Source: Trichoplax sp. H2 (taxonomy: Eukaryota; Placozoa; Uniplacotomia; Trichoplacea). Taken from it: a stretch of 64,000 bases of DNA. Each line of letters begins with the position of its first letter. The first letter of the stretch is position 1. Below the pieces are notes generated by a model that saw nothing but the letters and a program-made list of their open reading frames with translations, did no database searches and was not told the DNA's origin. Positions 38,401 through 51,400 of this stretch are shown in pieces. The stretch spans positions 1 to 64,000 of the forward strand of contig NOWV01000177.1 in the NCBI GenBank assembly GCA_003344405.1. Direction: 5' to 3'. The position numbers and the translations under genes are program-made.

Positions 38401-40988
38401 CAGTAAAAGGATTTTTACCTACGATAAAGAATCCTGTACTTTACTCTGTAGTAATTTAGATATCTTACCCGTTACATCACAAGTATTTCCTTCTACCTTT
38501 CATTGTTATAGCTTGTGCTTTTTGTCTGTTCTATGGCTACATTAATACTCATTACAGCTAGAAAAATTGTAGAGCTGCTGATCATTACGATTGAAATTTG
38601 CTTAGAGATCTTACCGATTTCTGATTAATTGAATTTCACTTCCTGTTGGCACAGAGATCGTAATTGCCTTTATTGCCTATCCAGAAGCTATTGCAAAATT
38701 ACCAAGTCCACACTTTTGGGCCATAGCCTTTTTCTTTATGTTACTTCTATTAGGAATGGACAGCATCGTATGTGGAAAATTCTTATTCTTATAACTTAAA
38801 TCACAACCTTGATAATTAGATGATGGAGAGAGTTATGTAGGAATTGACTTAAATCTATTTTATTCTCCTATTATCAATACTAGTATGGTATGGTAGAGAC
38901 ATTAATTACCACAGCAGTTCGATTTTCGAAAGGGAGGTGGGAGAATAGAAAGCCCATGGTGACATTTTTTATTTGTGCAGGTCTTTTTACAATAGGTTTA
39001 ATATTTACTACTAGGGTAAGTTAACATGAATAGATAATGGTCTACATTGTCTACGTTTCTGTTCGTATATTTCTTTAACTAAAATTAGCATAATGCACAT
39101 GTAAAACACTACGGGGTAAAGTTATCATTTAAAACTAGCCCTATTTGGTAAACTAAAATAAGCCGTAGCTTAGCTGTTTCAAAAGCATTATAAAGCCGCT
39201 AGATTTGAGAGGTTTATAAACCACCACATATGTAATTTGAGACTGATTCTATAAGTGTGATCATAGTCAAAGTGGATATGATTATAATCATATAATTTTA
39301 GATCCTTCATTTTTATTTCTAGTCTGGTCTCTTTTGGCTTATCGTTGTAGATACCAATAATGCTGGTCCAATTGTACTTGGTTTGACCTTATTTGAGGTC
39401 TTGGCAGTTTCATTTGTATACGGTAAGAGTGGACTAAATCCTGACCAAATAGAAAATGCTAAAACATAAAGTACAGACTTATTGCATATGGAATCGCATT
39501 TTGAAAAGCGTACTAAATCTGAAGGAAATAGCAAATGCTACATATAAAGTAAAGGCTTTATTGCACATGTAATCGTATTTTAAAAAGTACACCAAATCCG
39601 AAACAAATAGAAAATGCTGAATATAAAGCAAAGGCTTTTCTGCATATTTAATGCTATTTTAAAAAGTACGCTAAATCACCTTTCAATTGAAAATGCTAAA
39701 TATAAAGTAAAGAATTTGCTGCATATGTAATCTTACTTTAAAATTTGCGCTAATCCTCACCCAATTGAAAATGGCAAATATAAAGTAAAGGCTGGATTGC
39801 ACATCAAATCCTATTTTAAAATCTGTTTACCGATATATCCCATATAAGAAATATTAAATCGAAGCTACTGCTGCTGATAAAATATTGAAAATTTTGAAAT
39901 GGATATTATGCATATAAGTTTATTGTCCACTTTACTACAGTGCATGATATATCGTCCTTGTTATGCTAAAATAAGTTTAACAATTCTATTAGCGATAGTT
40001 AGCATAACTTTATGACATTAGCAAAGAAAAAAAATGGCATCCATTACTAATAAATTTATAGAAATCATTTTACTAATATCCTTAATATATAAAGTATTAA
40101 GTTGCTGTTGCTGATTTACAGTAAATATAGAGAGCCTAAAGAAGATAAAATCATGTATATTTTTGCCTCAAAATTAGCATTTCATTTATGTAGTCTAGGA
40201 ACAGATATTTATAGCTTATTGAATGTTGTATCCATTTCAGGCGCTGATCGATTAGGTCAAAACGTCAAAGACATGACCGGATCTCGACCAAATAGCTATT
40301 GGATCTTGACATGGAAATACGTCTGTCCAATCGGTGCAGGTGTAAGTATTATATTGTCGTATTGAATGCACCTTGGCCAAAATAGTTCAATAAGCCTAAG
40401 CACATCTACTGTGAAATAAGCTCATAACTCTTAAGACTTAGCTTAGCGATTTTGCATTTCGTATCTTTAAGCTATAAGCAGTTATGATTAATTTAAACCT
40501 GGATATGATCCGGGTTTCATTGCAAATCTAATTTGTAAATTCTTTAGTTTAATTTTGTGGTCAGTTTGGCTAAAACTGAACCAATGGAATATCTTGGGAA
40601 ACCTGTTGAACCTTGGGGAGTTGGAATTGGCATCCTCTTGACATTATTAGTTTTAATTTGGATTCCTCTAGGAGCCATTTATCAACTTTATACCGCTGAA
40701 GGCAGCCTTAAACAGGTTAAGCATTTAAGCAGCTATTCTGTAGTGGTTGTAAGATTTGAAGGCTTATAAATTTATTAAGGAATCAACTACAGCTTACATT
40801 GCTTTATTCTGTACTTTAGTTCAATTTATTTTTTTGACATTTTTTTATTTATCATATAGAAATTTGCAACTTCCTTTTCGCCTCGATCAACCCATAAAAC
40901 CAAACGTAAGCAAGTGGATAGCGTTATTTTAACAAAGATCCTAACGGAGCCTTCTAAAATGGAATGCAACTATGTTTCTACAATATAG
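35412..40988 (+). CDS. SLC6-family transporter A (first exon not found)
   Basis: Twelve-span SLC6 (neurotransmitter:sodium symporter fold) protein. Exons seen: 35412-35654, 36078-36212, 36502-36712, 37410-37542, 37656-37790, 37918-38021, 38131-38255, 38655-38767, 38884-39015, 39323-39422, 40241-40341, 40548-40715, 40860-40988; 1829 bases, about 608 aa plus a short missing start. The N-tail is strongly acidic ([14 protein letters not shown]), then IYWGNW and TM1 [22 protein letters not shown]2 [10 protein letters not shown]3 [10 protein letters not shown]. The EL2 has [14 protein letters not shown] (conserved Cys pair, N-glycosylation site), TM6 [17 protein letters not shown]8 LGMDS. Several residues of the Na1, chloride and substrate sites are replaced (see findings), so substrate cannot be guessed. 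The C-tail is basic and ends [10 protein letters not shown]. The nearest AATAAA after the stop is at 41354. It is a tandem duplicate of the gene at 48479. Confidence 0.9.
39440..39830. repeat. Five diverged ~79-bp repeats in an SLC6 A intron
   Basis: Units centred on AAATATAAAGTAAAGGCTTT, followed by TTGCATATGTAATC and TATTTTAAAAAGTACGC, recur about every 79 bp (near 39464, 39541, 39621, 39700 and 39778) in the intron after exon 39323-39422. Confidence 0.8.
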
Positions 40989-41589
40989 TGAGCGATGGAA
41001 AACTCTGTCGTAGTCAGTGCATTATACTTACAGTAGTCCAATAGGATCATAATTTAATGATACTATAGTCCAACAAGGATATTCTTAAATTTCTATACTT
41101 TCCTTACATAAAGGATATTTCCTATTTTCAGTCGCAATCTAGCCTACTTAATTAACACATTACAACAGTAATAGCAAAGTGATATTATAAATTGTACTCT
41201 TCATTTTATTTCTCTCTAAACTTTAAGAATTAATTTACAGTTTGAAATTTTATTCTAACGTGAGCGTCAAATCAATTTGCTTATTTGTATTACTCTGGTA
41301 TATAGGATATTACAATTTTTCATGAAAATTAATCTTGCAGTGCTATATTATGGAATAAAATATTCTATCAAGGCAATCAAATAACCTTTGACATCTGATT
41401 GTAATTGCTACTTCTTTCTACAGATATACTGAAAAAAGCTATAAATTTATATAGTAAACTGTAGATTCTAATAACTGTACAGAATAAGACGTAGGCATTG
41501 TACAACTTTAGGAATTAGAGTAGAGATGAAAAGCTACATTATTTCAATTCTGTTAAAAATTGCAATCCGATCTTAATAAGCTTGCTACT

Positions 41590-42250
41590 TCAAAGTGACT
41601 TATAGATCTTGACTTCTACAAGTTATTGAAAATGAAAATTTATGTTCTTAGTATGATATCTGCAAAAGCCCAAATCGGATTTTACATCACCACTAATAAT
41701 TACGTAGCATAATTATTATTGTATAAACTAGATTTCTCATGCTTGCACAAACATATTTCATTCGCTTGATATCTGCTTAAAAATTATATGAACTCATTGC
41801 TAGAAAAACAAGTTGTATTTCTTGACTTTCTACTGGATATTAATAAAGAAATTTCTTTTCATGCTATAAGATCTGTAAGAGCACAAATTGGGTTTTTCAC
41901 TATATCGCATTTTTAGTTAAAGTAAATAATATTTGTTTGAAACCTAGATTTCACTCGCTTACTCAAATATATTTCATATGCTTAGTATCTGATTGGAATT
42001 GTATAAGCTCATCTATAGAAGAACGACTTGAAGATCTTGACTTTCTACTAGACATTATTGAAAAAAGGAATTTTTTTCCTCAGCATGATATCTGCAAGAG
42101 CACAGATCGGATTTTAAAGTATCTCCCATTTGCGTAGTATACCAGTAATTAATACTGTATAAGCCTATATTTCACGTGTTTACAAAAAATGCATTCCGTT
42201 TGCATAGTATTTAATTCGAATAATAAGGGAAAGGTGGAACTTTTATAAAA
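41590..42250. repeat. Three diverged ~210-225-bp repeats downstream of SLC6 A
   Basis: Units containing GATATCTGCAA.AGC.CA.ATCGG (near 41657, 41868 and 42088), a TTTCTACTGG.TATT element and CTAGATTTC.C.TGCTT recur roughly every 210-225 bp. No coding function is evident. Confidence 0.7.
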
Positions 42251-44954
42251 ATATCTAACCCTTTTCAATCTCAAATTTAATTGTTCCTTGAAATAAAGCT
42301 TTGTCTATTTATTGGATAGGTGTCCTAAATCATATCGGTATAAATAAACTTTAACGAAAGGATTAGTGATTTTACCACCTGTGATGGCATTCCAGGAAAT
42401 CAATTATTTTAGCTTTTAAAGCTAATTCTAATTGCATAATATTCTGAAGTATATTTGTATAAACATAGCTTAGCTTTGCAATCTCCGTCCTTTTATTTCT
42501 AAGGATCGATTTTACATGAAATCAACTCTATTCTGCTTGTTCGATTAACGAATATCAATACAATGATAGCTTATATTTGCTTAAATAGTTCAAGTTGATT
42601 AATTTTTAATGCTATCCGTGATAGTTTGCCTGCAGATAACTTTATTTATCCACAGAATCTGACGTCGCGCATAATTCAAGATTGTTCTTTCTCAGCATGT
42701 TCATTTCAATTTAAATCAAGCCAAGAAGATTTAGAAGATACTTAGCAGTAGCAATCGAGCTAAAATTTGAGCCTCTCATCGACTTTATCCTGTCAAAAGA
42801 TGGCTTTTAATAACTGCAAGTGATTCATTTCACATATGAAATACAACTGTTGGATACTGCCTCATATTTTGCAACGATAGCTACAGCAATCATGATTGCA
42901 ATACATTTTGTATTTTCTTCACCGCAGCTTTATCGCTACGGGATTGCAAAAAACAATCACTGCTAGTTTGTTTTAAAAATTAATTTAATAAAATAAATAA
43001 TTCTAAGCAATTAGCTCTTCAATTCAATTGAATACATCAAATCGTATGATTTTATTCTTTTATGGGATGGATCAAAAGCCATATGCTAATTTACTATAAG
43101 GATTATGTAAATTCAAAGGATAAAATCAGCCATGCTTCAGTTTAGCTTGAAGAATATATTGATTTTTTATCGTCCAAGCTATTCCAGTTGAATAAGCCAT
43201 ATTAATCTATATAGGAATAAAACAACATTAGCAGTCTATCTTTAGGTTTAAGATGGTTAATAGTAAGAGAGGATAGAGCTTGCAGTGGCAATATTCGATA
43301 AGGCACATAAGATAGCCATAATCATCAATCATTATAGCAATTCTGAGCCTCAACTTTGGCATGTAGAATGCTAACAATATTGGTTTGCTAGTATACTAAA
43401 ACCTTTGCTTGGACGCTTTTCTTAGCCTTTTCATTTATTTCCCTTAAACAACTGTATCCATTTTGACTATCAAGATATAAGAGAATCTCCCAATTATTCC
43501 GATTTGCTCTGATCTCGAATACAAATTAGATCGACTATCTTAATCAAATCAAAAGATTTGTTAATGTGGTCTATTAAATTTAAGGGAGAGATAAAACTCC
43601 AAAATGCCATTGAGCTTACGTTTGCCATTGCAATGGATCGTAATGAGAAGAATGCTTCATAACTAGAAATTCAACTTTCAGTTGAAAATTATATTTTATG
43701 CATTCCTTAATATTCGTCCACTGTATAAAATTATTTTCAATAATTAATTTCCCTTAGTAAGAAAAGTATAATTTCATTCTTCCAGGCTTCAAGGCCAATC
43801 TAAATTAAGTAACTCATTTTTATTCTGTAATTTAAGTAGATAGCGTTATTTTAGGCTACTAAATTACTTTGTGGATCATCAAAAGAATGACCTTACTTGT
43901 TTTACATAATTTCAGCCAAGATTAAAAGCTGATAGGGCTGATTTTGTAGCATTATCTACGCGTCGATTACTCTAATGGATGATCCTATTTGTTGGCTGTG
44001 AAGGAGCATGTGTAGGGGAAAATTAAGAGAGACATATAATTACTGTTACGCTTCTGTAATTTTAGTATATTGTTATTATTTTGAGGCACGTAGAAGATTG
44101 GATGCTGAAATGAGCATGTAGTGTAGTAAAATGTTATTTTAATTCATTATGAGTTTCAATTTATTATCATCTATTGCTATATTTTTTAATTATATTTTAA
44201 TCAATATGAACCTGTGCCTCCTACCAAGTCATTTTATCTTATTTATTTTTTAAAATACGTTTTCATCTATCAATAAAGGAAAAAATCCAAATGTCTCAAG
44301 CTCATATTTGTATAGTAGATTTTCTATGGATGCATAAATTAAAGAAGTTTATAGTTGTTTCGCTGTTAGACGCCGCAATATCTTGTGGTTGCCATGAAAT
44401 TAACCGTTATATAACGATAACGCTGTTTGTGAACATAATGCCCTGTCAGACTACGAAATAATGACCTGCGCTTGTGCATGGAATACATTGAGAACTTATT
44501 ACTGATTTAAAATATTATACTTAATTAATGCGATGTGTATTATGAGAAATCCGTAAAGCTAGATGGAGTTGTTAGGCCAGTTCTAACTTGTAAGTATTCA
44601 ACTTTAAAGGCTACCACGCGAGAGTATGAACCAAAATATTGACGCGTTATACTTCCTTGCGAAAGTATAGTATAAATAGACCATCCAATAATTACAGTAA
44701 TCGACATTTCTAAAAAAACGTTTTCTTAAATTGGTACATAATCCTACAAATAAAGCTAATTATCATATCAGATATGAAATTATTAACTAAATCTAGATAA
44801 ACCTAGTGGAGTAAATAAGATATTTTGCTATTTCTTCCAGTAGCATCAAACTAGGTTAGGATTCAAGAATGAGCCATTATTTTAAAAAGTAATTGGTTCC
44901 TGAATCAAACTACGGCTCTAACTAATATCAACCAGTATTATCCTTATGTAATTT
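42251..44954. other. Intergenic DNA between the two SLC6 genes
   Basis: About 2.7 kb of AT-rich sequence. I see no exon, RNA gene or strong repeat. Confidence 0.5.
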
Positions 44955-46720
44955 TTTACTCGTGAAATAAATTAAAATTGTCTAATCCTGTCAACAAGAT
45001 TGATTTCATATAGTACGCAAATAACTAATATTGACCAGTGTCACTCTTTAGCATTTCTTATTCATGGACTAAATCAAAACTGTCTAATCCCGTCAACAAG
45101 ATTGATATTACATAGTAAACTAAGGGACTAATATCAAACAGAGTCATTCCAAAGCATTTCTTATTCATGAATTAAATTAAGACTGTTCAATGCCGTCAAC
45201 AAGATTGATAATACAGGGCCCATCAAGGGATTAACATCTAACAGTATCCTAATTATTGTTTATTTATGAAGTATATTGAAATTGTCTAATCCCGTCAACT
45301 AGATTGATATCACATGGAAAGTTAGGAGACTAACATCAAACAAGGTCATTCCTAAGCAATTTTTTATTCATGAAATAAACTAATATTGTCTTATTCCGCT
45401 AGCAAGATTGAACCTATAGGGCAAGATATGGGACCAACATCAAAAAGTGTCGTTTGTAAACATTTTATGCATGAACGCCACCAATACGCATTTATATGTA
45501 TTCTTGTGACATAAATACACCAGAGATATTTTCGGGTCTTCTTCTATCTCGAACGACTTATCAAGTTTAATTTCCCGAGATAACTACGAACTTTTTCCTT
45601 AAGTTTCACGATACAAACGATATAGACCTTCTCATAGGGCGAAAGTGATAAAATAATAAACACTTTATAGTAAAAGTAACCTACTTTTATACCTTCTATC
45701 GATATTCTGGAGCAGTTGCTGATTCGATACTTTGAAATGAATACTAAAAAACGATATCGGCTATCATGTATTTTCAGATCTAAATTTGTATTACTTTATG
45801 CTCTATTTCATAATATGTTAGAGCACGCTTATAGCATGAGGCAGTCATGGTCTGAACACTATCTGACCTTTGAGCTCTCTTACAAATTAGATATGTAACT
45901 AATTGACTTGTTTTAACAAGAAATTGAATTAGTATTACATACTCGTAATCTAACGACAAGTTATTAACCATACCGTATGATAATCAATATAGTGTATTTA
46001 TTCTTATTTCTTAACGGTTGTCTTTCACACCGCGGCAGTAAAATAAATTAAAAATTGTCTTATCCCGTCAAACAAGATTGATGCTACATGGTAAGCCAAG
46101 GAACAAACATCAACAGTACCATTCCTAACCATTGATTATTCATGAAATAAATTAAGAATATCTAATCCAGCCAAATAAATCATCAAAATATTGCAGGGCG
46201 AGCTAGGAGACTATTATTAAGCAGTATTATTCCTAACCATTTTTTATTCATGAAACAAATTAAAATTGTCTAATCCCGTTAACAAGGTTGATAATGCATA
46301 GTAAACTAAGGGACTAATATCAAATAGCGTCATTCTTAAGCAATTTCTTATTCATGAAATAAATTAAAATTGTCTAATTCCGTCAACAAGACTGATATTG
46401 CATAGTAAGCAAAAGGGCTAATATTCAACAGTGTCATTCCTAAGCATTTCTTATTCATAAAATAAATCAAAATTGTCTAATTCCGTCAACCAGATTGATA
46501 GTGCAAGGTAAGCCAATAGACCAACATCAAACACTGTCATTCCTAAGCATTTCTTATTTATGAAATAAATTAAGATTATCTAATCCTGATAACTAGATTG
46601 ATATTCTATTGCTACCTAAGGAACTAATAACAAAGAGGGTCATTTCCAAGTATTTCATTTTCATTCTTGAAGTAAATTAAATTTGTCTAATCTCGTCAAC
46701 AAGATCGATTTTTTGTACGG
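44955..46720. repeat. Diverged ~105-bp tandem repeat array, about 12 units, split by an insertion
   Basis: Units contain TTCATGAAATAAATTAAAAT, TGTCTAATCCCGTCAACAAG, ATTGATAT.ACATAGTAA, GGGACTAATATCAAACAG and GTCATTCCTAAGCATTTCTT. Five units lie at about 44955-45475 and seven at about 46035-46720. The 560 bp between is unrelated, so the array was either interrupted by an insertion or decayed there. It sits in the spacer between the SLC6 genes. Confidence 0.85.
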
Positions 46721-48478
46721 TAGTAAAGTGGGGATCCGTCAATCCAGGACAGAAACGAAAGTCATCTATTTTTTTATCCAAATGAAAGTAGTATGGGAAA
46801 TGGAACGAATAACTACATGTAGAACGGCTGGGAAACCCTATATTGTCACTCCAACTTTACGATGGCTTTAGGCTAAGGAAGGAATGATTCGGATTCCTTA
46901 AATCTATGGTAAAGATTGTTAATTTAATCAGTCCGTAATAAGTTGTCCATTGCTTTCATGAGTTAATAGCCATTTGCCGCAACCAACTTTGACTAATTAC
47001 TACTAGTATTCTTACTATAAAATTAAATTAACACTGAATTATACTAATTAATTTGCATTTAATTTAGAGGTAGACACTTATGAAATCTTTTTGGATGTCT
47101 ATCAAGCATTAAGATTGAGATCATTCAATATTTTATTCAAAATAAGGGTATAAAACGTTAGATAACGTCGGATTAATACTGTTCGAAAATTTATGATCAT
47201 CACATTAACTTTATGATAGATTTAATCTACAACTGGAATTTTATCATCATTCTAGTGGTTACAACTATCTGAAATGTAGCTACGATATATAATAATTATA
47301 AGTGGTGATGCAACAAGTGGCTTATGTTATTTCAACGTTAGCATCGATTTCTTGGACTAATAAATAAAAGTATAGGCAAACTTTGTTGATCGATTGCAAG
47401 TTGTTACTGTATCTGCTAAAATTGACTTTATTGATGCATCTGACAAAATCAAGAATTAATCGACATACGCATTCATCCAAGCTACAGTAGGAAAATGAAT
47501 TCAATGACTTTGTTTGAGCAGTTAGCTAAAATATTATCTTTACTATAATTTTATGATGACATTAATGCCGGTACATAAAAGATTAATATAAAATCGATTA
47601 ATGAACCAACGGAACAATGGAGTACCTGCTATTGATTTTACCTCGAAAGATTTATTTGTGCGTGAATAATTAACTGTGAATTTGTCTGGCTATAGATTCA
47701 TGCTCTTTTGAATATTATATTAGGAGTAAGATAATAGGTTGCAAATAAAGATGGCCACTATTGAAAAAAACAAGGAAGATGCTAATTAGTCGATACTGTA
47801 ATATGCTAAAGGTAAGCCTTGACTAAGTAATTTGCTATTGAAGAGACTGCCTAACGCATTTGTAAAATTAATCTTTTATCATAATGATGCACTCTCTATT
47901 CTAGCAATTGAATATTAACTTCCTGCACTAAATGAAAACAATACCTTTCATAAAAAAATTAGAGCTTTACAAATTTGGGAGCTTAAGGGCAGGGCTATCT
48001 CACCCCCTATAGATAAAAATTAGTATGATTGTAGAAATAACGACTATATATCATTACGCTTCAAAAAATTTTTCTTAGAACTTGTTATCCGCTGGCAACC
48101 GGCGGAAAGTTTTCTAAAAATTTCTGAGTACTCTGTTAAGGTAAGAACCTAAAATTACTTCCCGTTATTATTATGCCGATTAATCTAGACTTTGAGTTCA
48201 GTTCAATGCTGAATTGATTTCAGAATTTTTAAATATCATTATAAATTGATTCATGGATTTGCTTAAGAATCTGCTATATTCAATTTTGATCCTGAAATAC
48301 CATCAATATCATTTTAAATTAGCAGTGGTCATTAGGAACTTTTCTGCGGTTTGTAACTCGAGTTTTACTGCATAAAGACATCGATATAAGCAATTCATCA
48401 TTTTCTTGACAACTGTTGAACATATAAAGTTCTTAAAATTCAAATTGGGTAAATAAAGCTGAGAGCGTAGCTAGCAAG
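46721..48478. other. Presumed upstream region of SLC6 B
   Basis: About 1.75 kb of AT-rich sequence before the SLC6 B start codon. It should include that gene's promoter. I recognise no defined element or exon. Confidence 0.4.
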
Positions 48479-51400
48479 ATGGAGATGCGACCAGTCGAAG
48501 GTCTTGTCCAAGGTAAGGCTAATTTTTATATTTATTAATCCTAGAAAAATTTTCAACATCATTTCTACTTTATACTGAGTATGATCGGATTGAAGAGTAA
48601 ATTGCTTTTCGATGCTTAATGTGCTTTCGTAATTTTTCTTGCTTCGATTTTTCCTGTATAATAACCTATCATGCCTTAGATCCGGAAAAACAACCTGAAA
48701 AATCTGAAAAGAAAGAGTTAGATGATGCTTTATCCAGTGAAATAGAAGATGTTAAAAATGATCAAAATCAAATTTATTGGGGCAACTGGTTTGAATTTAT
48801 TTTGTCATGTGTTGGATACGCTGTCGGCTACAGCAATGTACTTCGTTTTCCTTATATCTGCTACAAGCACGGAGGAGGTAAAATCATTTCTAAACGTTAC
48901 TACCTGCTTGATATCATATATGATTCTGTTGGCTAGTAAACTTTAGACACCTTATTAATAATCAAGGTGCTTTTATCGAACATTATACTATTTTCTAAAA
49001 TAATAAGCCAACTAAACGAAGTGCCAACAATATTGGTACACAGGCCTTGATTAAACTCTTAAACATCTTCCCCATAGCCAATTTTTTAACGGTTCCTTCC
49101 TTAATTTGAAGATACGAATTGATTTGCTAATATCAGTCTTTTTTATTTACTTAATTTATAAAATCATCCTATAGACAGCACTGCAGTACATCGGTAGCGA
49201 CTCTGCAATCCTCATTTTCTCCTTCGGTTTATGAATTTTTAATCTTTTTATTTCTATTTATTTGGCGAGAAAATGAAGAGAACATATGCCTTAGTTTCAC
49301 TTCTGAAGTCAGTAGCATAGGCATGCTTATTTCTAAGGATCTATCTGTTATTTCTTCTCGTAGCTATGATCGATTACGTTCTGTAACAACCAGCGGTTCG
49401 CCCTTACTAGGAGAAATAATCTATCGATACATAGTCCTGATAATTAATCAATCTTTATCTATTCCAAACGAACCAGATATATGTTGTATTCATATAGAGG
49501 CACCTATATCCGTAACTAGACAATTTCACAATAGTATATCCAGACTAGGCTTAGTTAAAAGGCGACGTAGGCAGCCTATTGAAAGAATTATTCTTCATTT
49601 GTACTTTATTAATTAGAGTTAATTACTAATGCATTAGTAGCGCATTGACTTTTTTTGACTGGGATCAATCGGGCATTATCACGCGTATTTTAATCAAAGC
49701 AATAAATCTAATATCTTTTAAAGGTAAAGATTTTCAACCATTAGATATCTATGAAATTTAGTGCGCCGGCGAGAACGTGTAGCTAGACTGTCCATTAATA
49801 TTTTAAGTTTTCCTGTTATAGTAATTTTAATTTAAGGAAACCTATACCTAAAATATGTCTATTACCACTACCTGATATTCGATTATATTCTAATCATTTC
49901 CCTAATTGAAACTTCTTTTCCTATTCTTGCTATATCGGATAATTTCTCTTACGTAGTCATATTTATTCTTGGATAAAAACAGCAATGAGATGGGACACCA
50001 ATAATGCTATCCTGTCTCACTCTTCTTAATCAAACAAAATAACATACTTAGAGACTTACATTACATCCAATAATAAAGTACTACATTTTTATCCTATTAA
50101 TTTAATTACCACTAGATCAAAGTTCACAATTTTTTCCATAATTTATTTTTATAAACAATTTAAGTTAGAAGTCTTGCTAAGATTAACAAAAGATGAAGAA
50201 CAATATAACTACTGACGACCGCATTATTAAGCATCAATTCGATAGTATAGTGCAGGTCTTAGAGGGGTGCCTGGATGGGTTACGCTATTTAAGTGCGAAA
50301 TCATTCTTCCGTGTTCTATGAAAGATTCAAATGTTAAAGTAAGGTTCAGTAATAGTGTGGATACTTTTTATCGCAGAATGATTTGAATAGATTGTTCCAT
50401 TGATGATCAATTGACGTTTATAGACGTATGTTCTGTTGACTGTCAATTTGATCTAGTCCTGATCGATTCGATTTTATGCAATGGATATTGATTGGAATAA
50501 ATAAGAAAACTGCCAAATCAAAAATTCGAGATCTTTCAGAACAGTAAAAGCTTAAATTAATCAGTGATCATTTAGATAGTATTATAAGAATACGCTTATA
50601 AATTAGATTAAGCTCAGTCCTGAAGCTGATTCTGGATTCCAAGGACCAAGATAGAAAAAATACAGCATAGTGAAGACAAGATAAAATGAAAGACTTACTT
50701 CTTATAATAAATTAAATCACTTGAATAGACTTCTTTGATTTTAGCAATATTAAAAAGTTCATATTAATAGAAGAATCAAACAATTTGCACCGTCATATTG
50801 CATGAATTGGATAGACAACAAGAACACTGCTAGTTATAAAGATAATTATAATAATCTTGATCAGGTTTATATACGCTAATGGTTCTAGAATGATTTCAAG
50901 AAATAGAAGCGAAATTGCTAGTTTATAGTTTAGACTAGTCGGGAGAGCAGTGGTACCTAGCACAGGGTTGCTATTCGATAAAATAACGTCGACCCATGCT
51001 GTTTCTTATGAAAGCAAGCAAGCGAACAAGAAACAAACAAGTTTTAAAAAATATAGTGGAAGAGTATTATTGTAATGATAATTCTTCATTGTAATTCTGC
51101 CTTCTATCAATAGTGAAATGCGATCGTTTATTATTGCCACTATCTTCACTGTTAGAAATTATTAAACATCCTCCTTCTTGTCTTATTCATGACATTTGCG
51201 CACAGAATTCTAAAAAGTTCATCATCGCAATAAGTTTAATCAAGTGCTGTAATAATCTAACCAATTAGTCAATGTAATCTGAAGGAATTTAGTTCCAACG
51301 AAATAAATTACAAAGTCAAGACGGATTTTATTAAAAATTAATATTATATCGTTAGAATGAATCACGATACTCTATCTGTATAGTAGTTTTAGAATGATTT

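Noticed and set aside
49323-49616. 97-codon frame in SLC6 B intron 2 as a nested gene
   Set aside because: No recognisable domain, no promoter or splice context, and biased toward AT-rich codons like random intronic DNA.
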